DNA from: Winogradskya humida
Lineage (GTDB): Bacteria > Actinomycetota > Actinomycetes > Mycobacteriales > Micromonosporaceae
Assembly: GCF_016862215.1 (NCBI RefSeq)
Contig: NZ_BOMN01000032.1
Coordinates: 1-64,000 of the forward strand
Direction: 5' to 3'
Length of the DNA: 64,000 nt
Made by a program: the position numbers and the translations under genes. Below the pieces are notes generated by a model. That model did not search any database. It was not told the origin of the DNA and worked only from the letters and a program-made list of their open reading frames with translations. This document shows, one piece after another, positions 17,902 to 28,483 of the stretch (positions within the stretch are counted from its first letter, which is position 1; each line of letters begins with the position of its first letter).

Positions 17902-18831
17902 ATGACGAACGTTGTGGCCGCCAAATCCGGGACCCAGTGGACGATTGAGGCGGAAGGCCACAAGGCCACCGTCGCCGAGGTCGGCGGGGTGCTCAGGGGC
18001 TATTCCGTCGGCGACCGCGAGGTGCTCGACGGCTTCGGGCCGGACGTGATCACCCCGGCGTCGGCCGGCGCGCTGCTCGCCCCCTGGCCCAACCGGATCC
18101 GCGACGGGCACTACTCGTTCGGGGGCAAGGAATACCAGCTCCCGCTGACCGAGCCGGCCCGGCACAACGCGATCCACGGGCTGGTCAACTGGTCCCGCTG
18201 GAAGCTCGCCGAGCAGACCACCGACTCGGTGACGCTGGAGTACGACCTTCCCGCCCAGGTCGGATACCCGTGGGGGCTCACCCTGCGTACGCGTTGGAGC
18301 GTCTCCGCCGACGGTCTGCGCTCGGACCAGGAGGTCACCAACACCGGTGACGCGGACGCGCCGTGGGGCTTCTCCGTCCATCCGTACCTGCAGCTTCCCG
18401 GCGTCGCCGTCGACGACATCCTGCTGCGGGTGCCCGGGCGCAGCAAGATCCTGGCCGACGGGCGGCTGCTGCCGATCGGCGCGGTCAAGGTCACGGGCAC
18501 CGAGTTCGACTACACCGAGCCCCGCCGGATCGCCTCGGCCGTGCTCGACACCACGTGGGGCGACCTGATCGCCGATGAGGACGGTGGCTCCTCGGTCACC
18601 ATCGCCGCGCCCGACGGCAGCAGGTCCGTGACGGTCTGGGGCGACGAGAGCTTCCGCTGGTGGCAGGTCTTCACCGGCGACACGCTGCACGGGGAGCGGT
18701 TCCGCCGGTCGGTGGCGATCGAGCCGATGACGTGCCCGCCGGATGCGTACCGCTCGGGTCGCGACCTGATCGTGCTCGCCCCCGGCACCACCTGGCGTGC
18801 CTCCTGGGGCGTGCGCCCCTCGCAGGGCTGA
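17902..18831 (+). CDS. Aldose 1-epimerase family protein
   Basis: 309 residues. Galactose-mutarotase-like beta sandwich: LLAPWPNRIRDGHYSFGGKEYQLP, then HNAIHGLVNW with the catalytic-type His, WGFSVHPYLQLPG with the second His, and IEPMTCPPDAYRSGRDLIVLAPG with the catalytic Glu near the end. Interconverts sugar anomers. No Shine-Dalgarno; TAATCT ends 7 nt before ATG 17902, so the mRNA may be leaderless. It begins 10 bp after the MFS stop and is followed after 4 bp by the nitroreductase gene. Confidence 0.9.
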   Translation: MTNVVAAKSGTQWTIEAEGHKATVAEVGGVLRGYSVGDREVLDGFGPDVITPASAGALLAPWPNRIRDGHYSFGGKEYQLPLTEPARHNAIHGLVNWSRWKLAEQTTDSVTLEYDLPAQVGYPWGLTLRTRWSVSADGLRSDQEVTNTGDADAPWGFSVHPYLQLPGVAVDDILLRVPGRSKILADGRLLPIGAVKVTGTEFDYTEPRRIASAVLDTTWGDLIADEDGGSSVTIAAPDGSRSVTVWGDESFRWWQVFTGDTLHGERFRRSVAIEPMTCPPDAYRSGRDLIVLAPGTTWRASWGVRPSQG

Positions 18832-18835
18832 GCCC

Positions 18836-19441
18836 GTGGAATTCGACGAGGTTCTCCGCCGGCGCCGGATGGTCCGCACGTACGACGCGGACCGCCCGGT
18901 GCCGCCGGAGATCGTCGACAAGCTGGTGAAGCACGCGCTGCGGGCGCCCTCGGCCGGTTTCTCGCAGGGCTGGGGTTTCCTGGTGCTGCAGAACCCCGAG
19001 GACCGCGCGCTCTACTGGTCCTCGACGACGGACAGCGACACCGAGGCCGACTCCTGGCTGCAGCGGATGAGCTCGGCGCCCCTGATCATCGTCGCGCTCT
19101 CCAACAAGTCGGTCTACCTCGACCGCTACGCCCAGCCGGACAAGGGCTGGGAGGACCGCGCCGAGAGCCACTGGCCCGTGCCCTACTGGGACATCGACAC
19201 CGGGTTCGCCGCCCTGCTGATTCATCTCACGGCGGTGAACGAGGGACTTGGCTCACTCTTTTTCGGCATTCCGCCCAAGAAGATCGCGTCGTTCCGGGCG
19301 GCTTTCGGCGTACCGGAGGAGTTTATGCCGGTCGGAGCGCTCACGGTGGGTTACAAAGCGGAGGACAAGAGGTCTCCGTCACTGCGGCGGGGGCATCGGC
19401 CGGTGGACGAAGTGGTGCATCATGGCCGGTGGAACGCCTGA
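18836..19441 (+). CDS. Nitroreductase family protein
   Basis: 201 residues. FMN-dependent nitroreductase fold: starts VEFDEVLRRRRMVRTYDADRPV (the RRSVR-type FMN-phosphate motif), LRAPSAGFSQGWGFLVLQ, and GLGSLFFGIPPKKIASFRAAFGVPEEFMPVGALTVGY. GTG at 18836 lies 4 bp after the previous stop, so it belongs to the epimerase transcript. Substrate unknown. Family members reduce nitro compounds, quinones or F420-like cofactors, and this one has no feature that decides among them. Confidence 0.88.
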   Translation: MEFDEVLRRRRMVRTYDADRPVPPEIVDKLVKHALRAPSAGFSQGWGFLVLQNPEDRALYWSSTTDSDTEADSWLQRMSSAPLIIVALSNKSVYLDRYAQPDKGWEDRAESHWPVPYWDIDTGFAALLIHLTAVNEGLGSLFFGIPPKKIASFRAAFGVPEEFMPVGALTVGYKAEDKRSPSLRRGHRPVDEVVHHGRWNA

Positions 19442-19571
19442 TCTCACGTTGACGAGGTGGGGCCCGGCCGTTGTGCCGGTGGCTCGCTAGGCTGACAGGG
19501 CGTATCCACTTGTCCGTGGGTAGTTCAACTATCGAGTGACCAGTCGAGTGACCGGAGGGGAGCGTGCCGTC

Positions 19572-19868
19572 GTGATCTTCAAAGCGGTGCGGGACGGAGC
19601 GCCGTACCCCGATCATCACACGACGCTGAAGTCCTGGGCGGAGATCCCACCGCGGCCGATCCGCCTGGCCGACCTCATCACCACCAAGCGCGAGCTGGCG
19701 TTGGACAAGCTGCTCGCCGAGGATTCGACGTTCTACGGGGACCTGTTCCCACACGTCGTGGAGTGGCACGGAGCCCTCTATCTCGAGGACGGTCTGCACC
19801 GCGCGCTGCGGGCGGCCCTGCAGCAGCGGAACCAGATCCACGCCCGGGTACTCGTCATCAACAACTAA
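19572..19868 (+). CDS. Conserved small actinobacterial protein, ParB/sulfiredoxin-like pattern
   Basis: 98 residues. The order RPIRLADLITTKRELALDKLLAE, then VVEWHGALYLEDGLHRALRAALQQ, then ARVLVINN resembles the ParB N-terminal/Srx fold, in which a DGxHR-type motif binds nucleotide; here the motif reads EDGLHR. Near-identical short proteins occur across actinomycetes as I recall, sometimes annotated as VapB-like antitoxins, but no toxin gene lies next to it. I chose GTG at 19572 because GGAGGGG lies about 10 nt upstream. Function unknown; the fold assignment is an inference. Confidence 0.7.
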   Translation: MIFKAVRDGAPYPDHHTTLKSWAEIPPRPIRLADLITTKRELALDKLLAEDSTFYGDLFPHVVEWHGALYLEDGLHRALRAALQQRNQIHARVLVINN

Positions 19869-19886
19869 CACCGCTAGTTTTAGGGC

Positions 19887-21047
19887 ATGGCCGCTTCCCC
19901 GCTGGATCTGCTCGAGCTCGACAACCTGCTCAGCGACGAGGAACGCGACGTTCGCGCCGTCACCCGCCGCGTCGTCGACGATCGGGTGCGCCCCCACATC
20001 GCCGACTGGTACGAGAGCGGCACGGTCCCGGTGCGGGAGCTGGCCCTGGAGTTCGGCAAGCTCGGCCTCCTGGGCATGCACCTGACCGGCTACGGCTGCG
20101 CGGGCGCGTCATCGGTGCAATACGGCCTCGCCTGCCTCGAGCTGGAAGCAGCCGACTCCGGCGTACGTTCGCTGGTCTCCGTGCAGGGCTCGCTGGCGAT
20201 GTACGCCATCTGGAAATTCGGCAGCGAGGAGCAGAAGCAGCAGTGGCTGCCCGGCATGGCCGCCGGCGAGCTGATCGGCTGCTTCGGCCTGACCGAGCCC
20301 GACCACGGCTCCGACCCCGCCAACATGGCCACCCGAGCGCGCCGCGACGGCGATGACTGGATCCTCAACGGCGGCAAAATGTGGATCACCAACGCGCCGG
20401 TCGCGGACGTCGCCGTGATCTGGGCCCGCTCGGACGCCGGCGTCGAAGGCTTCGCCGTGCCGACCTCGACCCCCGGCTTCAGCGTCCGCGAGGTCAAGAA
20501 GAAACTCTCCCTGCGCGCCTCCTCGACCGGGGAGATCACACTGGACGACGTCCGGCTCCCGGCCTCCGCGCAGCTACCCCTCGCCCGCGGCCTGAAAGCC
20601 CCGCTGTCCTGCCTCACCGAAGCCCGTTTTGGCATTATCTGGGGCGCACTGGGCGCGGCCCGTGACTGCCTCGAGACCGCCCTCGAGTACGCCGGCAGCC
20701 GTTCACAATTCGGCCGGCCGATCGCGGGCTTCCAACTGACCCAGGCGAAACTGGCAGACATGACGCTGGAGCTGCAGAAGGGCTACCTGCTGGCGTTGCA
20801 CCTCGGCCGGCTCCCTGGCCTGAGCCCGGTGCAGGTGAGCGCGGGAAAGCTCAACAACGTCCGCGAAGCCTTGAAGATCGCCCGCCAGTGCCGCACCATC
20901 CTCGGGGCGAACGGCATCAGCGGGGAGTATCCCGTGCTCCGGCACGCCAACAACCTCGAAAGTGTCCTCACGTACGAGGGAACCTCCGAGGTGCACCAAC
21001 TCGTGATCGGCCAGAAATTGACCGGCCTGAACGCGTTCGCCGGCTGA
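19887..21047 (+). CDS. Acyl-CoA dehydrogenase, glutaryl-CoA dehydrogenase type
   Basis: 386 residues, FAD flavoprotein. DSGVRSLVSVQGSLAMYAIWKFGSEEQKQQWLP, the CFGLTEPDHGSDP signature and ILNGGKMWITNAP are in the usual order. RSQFGRPIAGFQLTQ and LTYEGTSEVHQLVIG, with the catalytic Glu, close the protein. The residues around RSLVSVQ match the glutaryl-CoA dehydrogenase subgroup, which oxidises and decarboxylates glutaryl-CoA to crotonyl-CoA. TAGTTT ends 6 nt before ATG, so the mRNA is probably leaderless. Other glutarate or lysine-catabolism genes are not in the window. Confidence 0.9.
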   Translation: MAASPLDLLELDNLLSDEERDVRAVTRRVVDDRVRPHIADWYESGTVPVRELALEFGKLGLLGMHLTGYGCAGASSVQYGLACLELEAADSGVRSLVSVQGSLAMYAIWKFGSEEQKQQWLPGMAAGELIGCFGLTEPDHGSDPANMATRARRDGDDWILNGGKMWITNAPVADVAVIWARSDAGVEGFAVPTSTPGFSVREVKKKLSLRASSTGEITLDDVRLPASAQLPLARGLKAPLSCLTEARFGIIWGALGAARDCLETALEYAGSRSQFGRPIAGFQLTQAKLADMTLELQKGYLLALHLGRLPGLSPVQVSAGKLNNVREALKIARQCRTILGANGISGEYPVLRHANNLESVLTYEGTSEVHQLVIGQKLTGLNAFAG

Positions 21048-21108
21048 AAATGTCGTACCCCCTCTCTAACGTGGGTATAGAAGACCTGAGGTGAAGGGGG
21101 TGTCTCCG

Positions 21109-21870
21109 ATGGCGCAATCGCCCGATATCGACGAGCCGACCAGGGAGTATCCGTTGGCCCTTGAGGAGGGTGCGGCACCGCCCGCCCCCGCGCCCACGCT
21201 GGAGGAGCAGGAAGCGCCCCGCCGCATCGGCGGCTTCGCACGCGTCCTCATCTTCACCGGCGTGGTCTTCGCGCTGATCGTCGCGTCCTGCCTGGGCCTG
21301 CGCGCGGTCAACGTGCTCCCCAGCTTCGACAACCCGTTCGCCGACAAGACCACCGACCGCAGCCAGCCGGTCCTCCTTCAGTCGATGCGCGACCTGAGCC
21401 GCTACGTCGCCGCCGACGGCACCTTCCAGGTCATCGTCGACCTCCAGGAAAACAAGGACAACGTCCCCGACTTCCTGGTCAACCAGCGCACCCTCTTCGT
21501 CGGCTCCGGCACCGTCGAGGAATACGTCGACTTCGGCCAGCTCTCCGACAAGGCCCTCACCGTTGACGAGGCCAACAAGAAGATCACCATCACGCTCCCC
21601 GCGCCGCAGCAGGGGCAGGCCGCACTCGACATGCAGAAGAGCTACGTCGTCGCCGAGGAGCGGGGGTTGCTCAACCGGATCGGGGACGCGTTCAAGAGCG
21701 ACACCAACCAGCAGCAGCGGGTTTACCAGCTCGCTCAGCAGCGGATCACTGAGGCTGCCAACTCCAGCGGGTTGGATCAGCGGGCTCAGGCTAATACCGA
21801 GAAGATGCTGCAGAGCCTTTTCGTTCGGCTTGGGTATACGACTGTGACTGTTTCGTTTGATAAGCCCTGA
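21109..21870 (+). CDS. DUF4230 family membrane-anchored protein
   Basis: 253 residues. Cytosolic N-terminus, one transmembrane segment (VLIFTGVVFALIVASCLGL, about residues 42-60), then an extracellular DUF4230 domain with LQSMRDLSRYVAADGTFQVIVDLQ, GTVEEYVDFGQL, ITLPAPQQGQAALDMQKSYVV and the C-terminal helix NTEKMLQSLFVRLGYTTVTVSF. Unknown function. ATG at 21109 is preceded by AAGGGGG at 8 nt; GTG 21091 is an alternative. A 29-bp-stem hairpin element begins 30 bp after the stop and may end the transcript. Confidence 0.85.
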   Translation: MAQSPDIDEPTREYPLALEEGAAPPAPAPTLEEQEAPRRIGGFARVLIFTGVVFALIVASCLGLRAVNVLPSFDNPFADKTTDRSQPVLLQSMRDLSRYVAADGTFQVIVDLQENKDNVPDFLVNQRTLFVGSGTVEEYVDFGQLSDKALTVDEANKKITITLPAPQQGQAALDMQKSYVVAEERGLLNRIGDAFKSDTNQQQRVYQLAQQRITEAANSSGLDQRAQANTEKMLQSLFVRLGYTTVTVSFDKP

Positions 21871-21899
21871 TTGTTCTTTGCGGGTTTCTCGCTGTTGAC

Positions 21900-22050
21900 G
21901 GGTGGGGGCCGGGATGGTCAAGACAGGCTTTAAGGGCGTTTTTATGCCTGTCTTGACCATCCCGGCCCCCACCCTTGCGTCAGAGAGTGTGCGGCTCCGG
22001 ATGTGGTTGCTCACCGCTCCGTGCCGGCTCGGTCTTCGCCATCACCTTTA
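21900..22050 (-). repeat. Long hairpin element, copy A
   Basis: Perfect 29-bp inverted repeat (21900-21928 against 21946-21974) with a 17-nt loop that on the minus strand reads ATAAAAACGCCCTTAAA. The minus-strand upstream flank, about 75 bp to 22050, contains GCACGGAGCGGTGAGCA and CACTCTCTGACGCAAGGG. A second copy in opposite orientation lies at 22685-22793. This copy follows the DUF4230 stop and could also act as a terminator. Confidence 0.85.
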
Positions 22051-22228
22051 GGTATCTGGTCTGGCTGCCGCGCTTGTGGTTCTGGTCGGCGGTCTGGTTC
22101 CGCGGGCCAGGCGCGGTGGTGGGCTTGCGACGCACCTCGCCGGGGGCGCTCAGTGGCTGGTTCTTTGCCCGTTCGGCGGCGTCCGGATGCCTGGCTTCCG
22201 AGCCATCGCTGCTCCGTTAGTCAACAAT

Positions 22229-22385
22229 GCGCGCCGAGCGCCGAGCGCCGAGCGCCGAGCGCCGAGCGCCGAGCGCCGAGCGCCGAGCGCCGAGCCGCCG
22301 AGCCCCCGAGCGCCGAGCCGCCGAGCCCCCGAGCGCCGAGCGCCGAGCGCCGAGCCCCCAGCGCCGAGCCCCCAGCGCCGCCGTG
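22229..22385. repeat. GCGCCGA heptamer array
   Basis: Heptamer GCGCCGA repeated head to tail from about 22230 (at least seven uninterrupted copies), then mixed with GCCGCCGA, GCCCCCGA and GCCCCCA variants to about 22385. A 7-bp unit shifts the reading frame each time, so the open frames through it are not genes. The rest of the 21871-22931 gap holds the two hairpin copies and no convincing gene. Confidence 0.8.
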
Positions 22386-22684
22386 CCGCGTGGCGCTTGC
22401 CCAGGGCCCAGCGGCGTGTGCCCCAGGCTGGGTGTGTGGGTGTGGCGCTGGGCGTTCGCGGCGGGGTGGCGTGGGGCTGGGCGGGTAGTGGGGCTTTGGG
22501 TGGTGTGGGGTTGGGGGCGTGACCGGCGCGGTGCGTCGCGTGACCAGGCAAATTGGTCGGCCTGCGGGACGGGGCCGGTGGGCGTGATCAGGGGCGCGGC
22601 AGCCAGACCGGAGACCGAGAGGCGAAGGCGCGGCGGCGATCAGGACGACCGGCACGACAGAACCCGCGCCGATCGCGGCGAGCC

Positions 22685-22793
22685 GCGCACGGAGCGGTGA
22701 GCAGCCGCACGCTCTCTGAGGCAAGGGTGGGGGCCGGGGTGGCCGAGCCAGGCATAAAAACGCCCCTGAAGCCTGGCTCGGCCACCCCGGCCC
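22685..22793 (+). repeat. Long hairpin element, copy B
   Basis: Perfect 23-bp inverted repeat (22731-22753 against 22771-22793) with the 17-nt loop ATAAAAACGCCCCTGAA, preceded by GCACGGAGCGGTGAGCAG and CTCTCTGAGGCAAGGGTGGG. Same element as copy A on the opposite strand. The arms differ from copy A at four positions, and both arms change together so pairing is kept. Confidence 0.85.
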
Positions 22794-22931
22794 TCAACCG
22801 TCCAGCGCAAGAGACCCACCAGGAAGGATCAGGATTCAAGAAGCAAAACCCAGACCCCCACAGATACCGTAGGCAAACGCGACGATGACAGGACCAGCAC
22901 CACACGCGGTCCGTCTGACGACGATGGGGAT

Positions 22932-25310
<2,379 letters not shown>

Positions 25311-25315
25311 ATGGG

Positions 25316-25972
25316 CTAGCGGGCCCGTCGCTGGAATGTCAGGTGGGTGACGCCGCTCGGAGAGGGGGTGGCTTCGATGGCGAATCGCTCCTGCAGTCCT
25401 TCGAGGCCGTCCCACAGCCGTTCGCCGCGGCCCAGGAGGATCGGCACGAGGACGATGTGCATCTGGTCGATCAGGTCGGCCTGGAGGAACTGCCGGACGG
25501 TGCTCACGCCGCCGCCGATGCGCACGTCGAGGTCGCCGGCGAGAGCGCGGGCCTGCTCGAGAGCGAATGCGGGATCGGCGTCAACGAAATGGAAGGTCGT
25601 TCCGCCTTCCATTTCGAGCGTCGGGCGGGGGTGATGGGTCAGTACGACGACCGGGGTGTGGAAGACCGGGTCGTCGCCCCACCAGCCCTTCCACTCCTCA
25701 TCGCTCCAGGGGCCGCGCTGGGGGCCGAACTTGTTGCGCCCCATGATCTCCACGCCGATGCCGCGTGCCCAGTTGCTGGCGAACGCCTCGTCGACGCCGT
25801 GCGACCCCGCGGTCTCTCCGTGTATGCCCATGTCACGGAAGGTGCGGGTCTCGAAGGCCCACTCGAGCAGGCTGGTCCCGGCGTGCCCGAACGGTGTCTC
25901 GAGCTCCTGCCCCTCTCCGGTGCCGAAGCCGTCGAGAGAAACGGAGAAGTTATGGACGCGGACGCGCGACAT
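25316..25972 (-). CDS. Dihydrofolate reductase family protein (RibD C-terminal-like)
   Basis: 218 residues, NADPH-binding reductase fold. MSRVRVHNFSVSLDGFGTG is the start typical of the YyaP/RibD-C group, followed by GRNKFGPQRGPW, FHTPVVVLTHHPRP and DVRIGGGVSTVRQFLQADLIDQMHIVLVPILLGRGERLWDGL. ATG at 25972 is preceded by GGGAGGG. Physiological substrate unknown; these proteins are not true folate enzymes in most cases. Its 3' end is 6 bp from the convergent UvrA-like gene. Confidence 0.88.
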   Translation of the reverse strand: MSRVRVHNFSVSLDGFGTGEGQELETPFGHAGTSLLEWAFETRTFRDMGIHGETAGSHGVDEAFASNWARGIGVEIMGRNKFGPQRGPWSDEEWKGWWGDDPVFHTPVVVLTHHPRPTLEMEGGTTFHFVDADPAFALEQARALAGDLDVRIGGGVSTVRQFLQADLIDQMHIVLVPILLGRGERLWDGLEGLQERFAIEATPSPSGVTHLTFQRRAR

Positions 25973-26061
25973 GGACCCTCCCAGGTATGCGATCTGCAAG
26001 CACCTTACGGAGGTCTCCAGAAGCCGCAGCACCTTTGGCCCGCGGCGGCGCGCCCGAGAAG

Positions 26062-26096
26062 TGCGGCACCGGCGCCCGGAAGGGGCGCCGGCACCG
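26062..26096 (-). terminator. Hairpin after the PspC gene
   Basis: Nine-bp perfect core CCGGCGCCC/GGGCGCCGG (26069-26077 and 26083-26091), extended with two mismatches to about 14 bp. It starts right after the PspC gene stop on the minus strand. Confidence 0.45.
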
Positions 26097-26100
26097 GGAA

Positions 26101-26283
26101 TCACTCGTTCGGGAGCAGAGCCCAGAGCACGATGTAAACGATGAGCTGGGTGCCGGGCAGCAAGCAGGACAGGATGAAGATCAGGCGCATCATTCCGGAG
26201 GACATGCCGAAACGGCGGGCCAGGCCGGAGCACACGCCGGCGATCCAACGGTCGTCGCGGGGTCTCGCAAGGCGGCGGGTCAT
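26101..26283 (-). CDS. PspC domain small membrane protein
   Basis: 60 residues. RRLARPRDDRWIAGVCSGLARRFGMSSGMMRLIFILSCLLPGTQLIVYIVLWALLPNE is the full PspC domain: a short cytosolic head and a membrane helix pair. Family members take part in envelope-stress responses. I chose ATG at 26283 (GGAG 8 nt upstream) over the GTG three codons earlier. It stands alone, with hairpin downstream and a 250-bp gap upstream in which I see no gene. Confidence 0.9.
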   Translation of the reverse strand: MTRRLARPRDDRWIAGVCSGLARRFGMSSGMMRLIFILSCLLPGTQLIVYIVLWALLPNE

Positions 26284-26536
26284 CTCGTTCACTCCTTCGA
26301 TGCCGCGCTCAGCGCGTCAGCACTGGCGGGGCAAGTGGTGGCCGGGGCCGGGTGCCTCGACCGCTTTCCACGGTATGGACCGTCACCCCGTCCGCCCTCG
26401 GTCGCGAGAGGGATAAGGGCGCTCACATCCCCGTAGGGGAACCCCGTACCCTCACGGGATTCACTGTTAACATCGGGGCAAATTTCGCCGCCTACTCTCT
26501 GCGACCGTAGGCGGTCGAGGTGGGAGGGATGCCGCG

Positions 26537-28483
26537 GTGACGCTCGCCGTGTTGTGCGGGAGCACCGGAAACGATCTCAGGCCGGAGGCTGCTCGCAGCC
26601 TTGCCGAAGATGTGCGTTCCGCCCTGTCGAGAGCTGGCGTCAGCCAGATTTTTGAAGTCAATGGCCCGGATATATCCGGGCAAATTCGCGAGATCGTCAA
26701 GCTCGCCGACGAGCCGTTGCTGATCTGCGCCGACAATCTCGTCGCGCATCCGAGTCTGCTGTGGACGCTGGCCACCGAGCCTGCCAGCCGCAGCACCGCG
26801 CTGGTGGCGGCCACGGAGAGTGGCGACGGAGGTGACCTGAGAGAGGATCGGGGGCGCCTCGTCCCGGCCTCCGACGGGCCCACGAGGTTCCTCGGCGCAC
26901 TCTGCGTCGCGACGAGTGATCTTGGTCTCGTCACGGCAGCGGCGGGCACCCTGAAAGAACAAAACGTCGACGCCCTCTTCGCGGCGTTGCTGCAAGCCGG
27001 GCTCGTCCCGATCGCGACCCGGGTGCGCCTTCTGCACGCCGACCGCGTCCACACCGACGCGGAACTGGCCGCTGCCGAAGCCGCTGTCGCAAGCGTGGAC
27101 GAGGACAAGGCCCTGCTGCGCCTGGCGGTCAAGGAAAAAGACGACTTCTTCACCACGTACGCCGTAAGCAGCTGGTCGCCGTTGGTAACGAAGCTCTGCG
27201 CGCGCGCCAAGCTGTCGCCCAGCCAGGTCACCGCTCTCTCCGTACTCCTCTCCGTGGTGGCGGCCCTCGGGTTCTGGCAGGCGTCCCGCCCGGCGCTGAT
27301 CATCGGTGCGGTCCTGCTCTACCTGGGCTTCGTCCTCGACTGCGTGGACGGCCAGCTGGCCCGTTACACCCGGCAGTTCGGGGCGTTCGGCGGCTGGCTC
27401 GACACGATGGCCGACCGGGCGAAGGAATACGCGGTCTACGCCGGGCTCGCCGCCGGTGCCGAGCGGATGGGCCTGTCGTTCGCATGGCCGTTGGCGATCA
27501 CGGCGATCGTGCTGCAGACCGTCCGGCACATGACCGACACCTGGTACGGCGCCCTGCACGACGAGGCCGCGGCCCGGCAGTCCGTCGGCACCGCGGGCAA
27601 CGCGGACGCGGGTGGCGGGGTCGGCGCCCGGTTGAGCCGCGCGTCCAACAAGGTGCAGGGTGACACAGGCTCGATCGCGTACTGGCTGAAGCGGATCGTC
27701 GTGTTCCCCATCGGCGAGCGCTGGGCCCTGATCGCGCTGCTCGCTGCGGTCTTCAACGGGCGCGTGGCGCTGGCGGTCACCGTCGCATGGGGGGCGCTCG
27801 CTTTCGCGTACACACTGGGGCTGAGGTCGTTGCGCTCGATCTCGATGCGCGTCGGTGTGCTGGACACGGTCGACACGTCGCGGCATCGTGATGACGGCCG
27901 ACTGGTCCGTGGCACCGTGAGTGCCGCGGGGTTGAAGCAGCCCCTGCTCTGGGCCGGTATCGCGGCGGTCGCCCCGCTCGCGCTGATAGGTGCGGTCGCG
28001 GCTGGCTGGGTGCCGCGCGGGACCCCGTGGCGGCCGGCGTACCTGGAATTCGAATGGGTCCGGGCGGGCGAGGCCGGGATCTGGCTCCTGGTGGCGGCGT
28101 TGCTCGTGCTCGGGGCCGGTGCTGCGGCACGGTCCTCGCACGGCGGGCCGCTCGACTGGCTGGTCCCTGCCGGTTTGCGTGCCGCCGAGTATCTGATGGC
28201 GGTGGCCGTCGCGATGATCTGCGACGTGCCGCCCGTGGTGGTGTTCGCGCTGCTCTTCGTGCTCGCGCTGCATCATTACGACCTGACCGCCCGGATGGAG
28301 AAGGGCGCTCCGGACGCACGTGCGCGGCGCGCGCTGCTCGGCTGGGACGGCCGGGTCGTGCTGCTGGTGTTCTTCGCGCTGGCAGGCGTCGCCACGGCCG
28401 GTGAGCTGTTGCTCGCCGTCGGCGTAGGCGCGCAGTTTCTGACAGGGGCAGTCAAGGATTGGCGAACCGGAGGAAGTCGATGA
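26537..28483 (+). CDS. CDP-alcohol phosphatidyltransferase (DUF5941-containing)
   Basis: 648 residues, integral membrane. Residues 1-200 form a soluble domain of unclear role, perhaps a degenerate nucleotidyltransferase. The membrane catalytic domain has the full CDP-alcohol phosphotransferase motif DGx2ARx8Gx3Dx3D at Asp271-Asp293, so it should transfer a phospho-alcohol from a CDP-alcohol to an acceptor. The C-terminal helices and RARRALLGWDGRVVLLVFFALAG fit DUF5941. GTG at 26537 has GGAGGG upstream. The stop overlaps the next start (ATGA), pairing it with a GT2/CDP-glycerol transferase. Together with the TagGH-like exporter at 40-41.7 kb this suggests wall-polymer synthesis. Confidence 0.85.
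   Translation: MTLAVLCGSTGNDLRPEAARSLAEDVRSALSRAGVSQIFEVNGPDISGQIREIVKLADEPLLICADNLVAHPSLLWTLATEPASRSTALVAATESGDGGDLREDRGRLVPASDGPTRFLGALCVATSDLGLVTAAAGTLKEQNVDALFAALLQAGLVPIATRVRLLHADRVHTDAELAAAEAAVASVDEDKALLRLAVKEKDDFFTTYAVSSWSPLVTKLCARAKLSPSQVTALSVLLSVVAALGFWQASRPALIIGAVLLYLGFVLDCVDGQLARYTRQFGAFGGWLDTMADRAKEYAVYAGLAAGAERMGLSFAWPLAITAIVLQTVRHMTDTWYGALHDEAAARQSVGTAGNADAGGGVGARLSRASNKVQGDTGSIAYWLKRIVVFPIGERWALIALLAAVFNGRVALAVTVAWGALAFAYTLGLRSLRSISMRVGVLDTVDTSRHRDDGRLVRGTVSAAGLKQPLLWAGIAAVAPLALIGAVAAGWVPRGTPWRPAYLEFEWVRAGEAGIWLLVAALLVLGAGAAARSSHGGPLDWLVPAGLRAAEYLMAVAVAMICDVPPVVVFALLFVLALHHYDLTARMEKGAPDARARRALLGWDGRVVLLVFFALAGVATAGELLLAVGVGAQFLTGAVKDWRTGGSR

Noticed and set aside
22229..22385. 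Possible CRISPR array
   Set aside because: The repeats are 7 bp, contiguous and without spacers; no cas genes are present.
22080..22700. Several mutually overlapping ORFs in the hairpin-bounded island
   Set aside because: All depend on low-complexity GCGCCGA and GGCGTG-rich sequence; frames on both strands are equally long, so none is credible.
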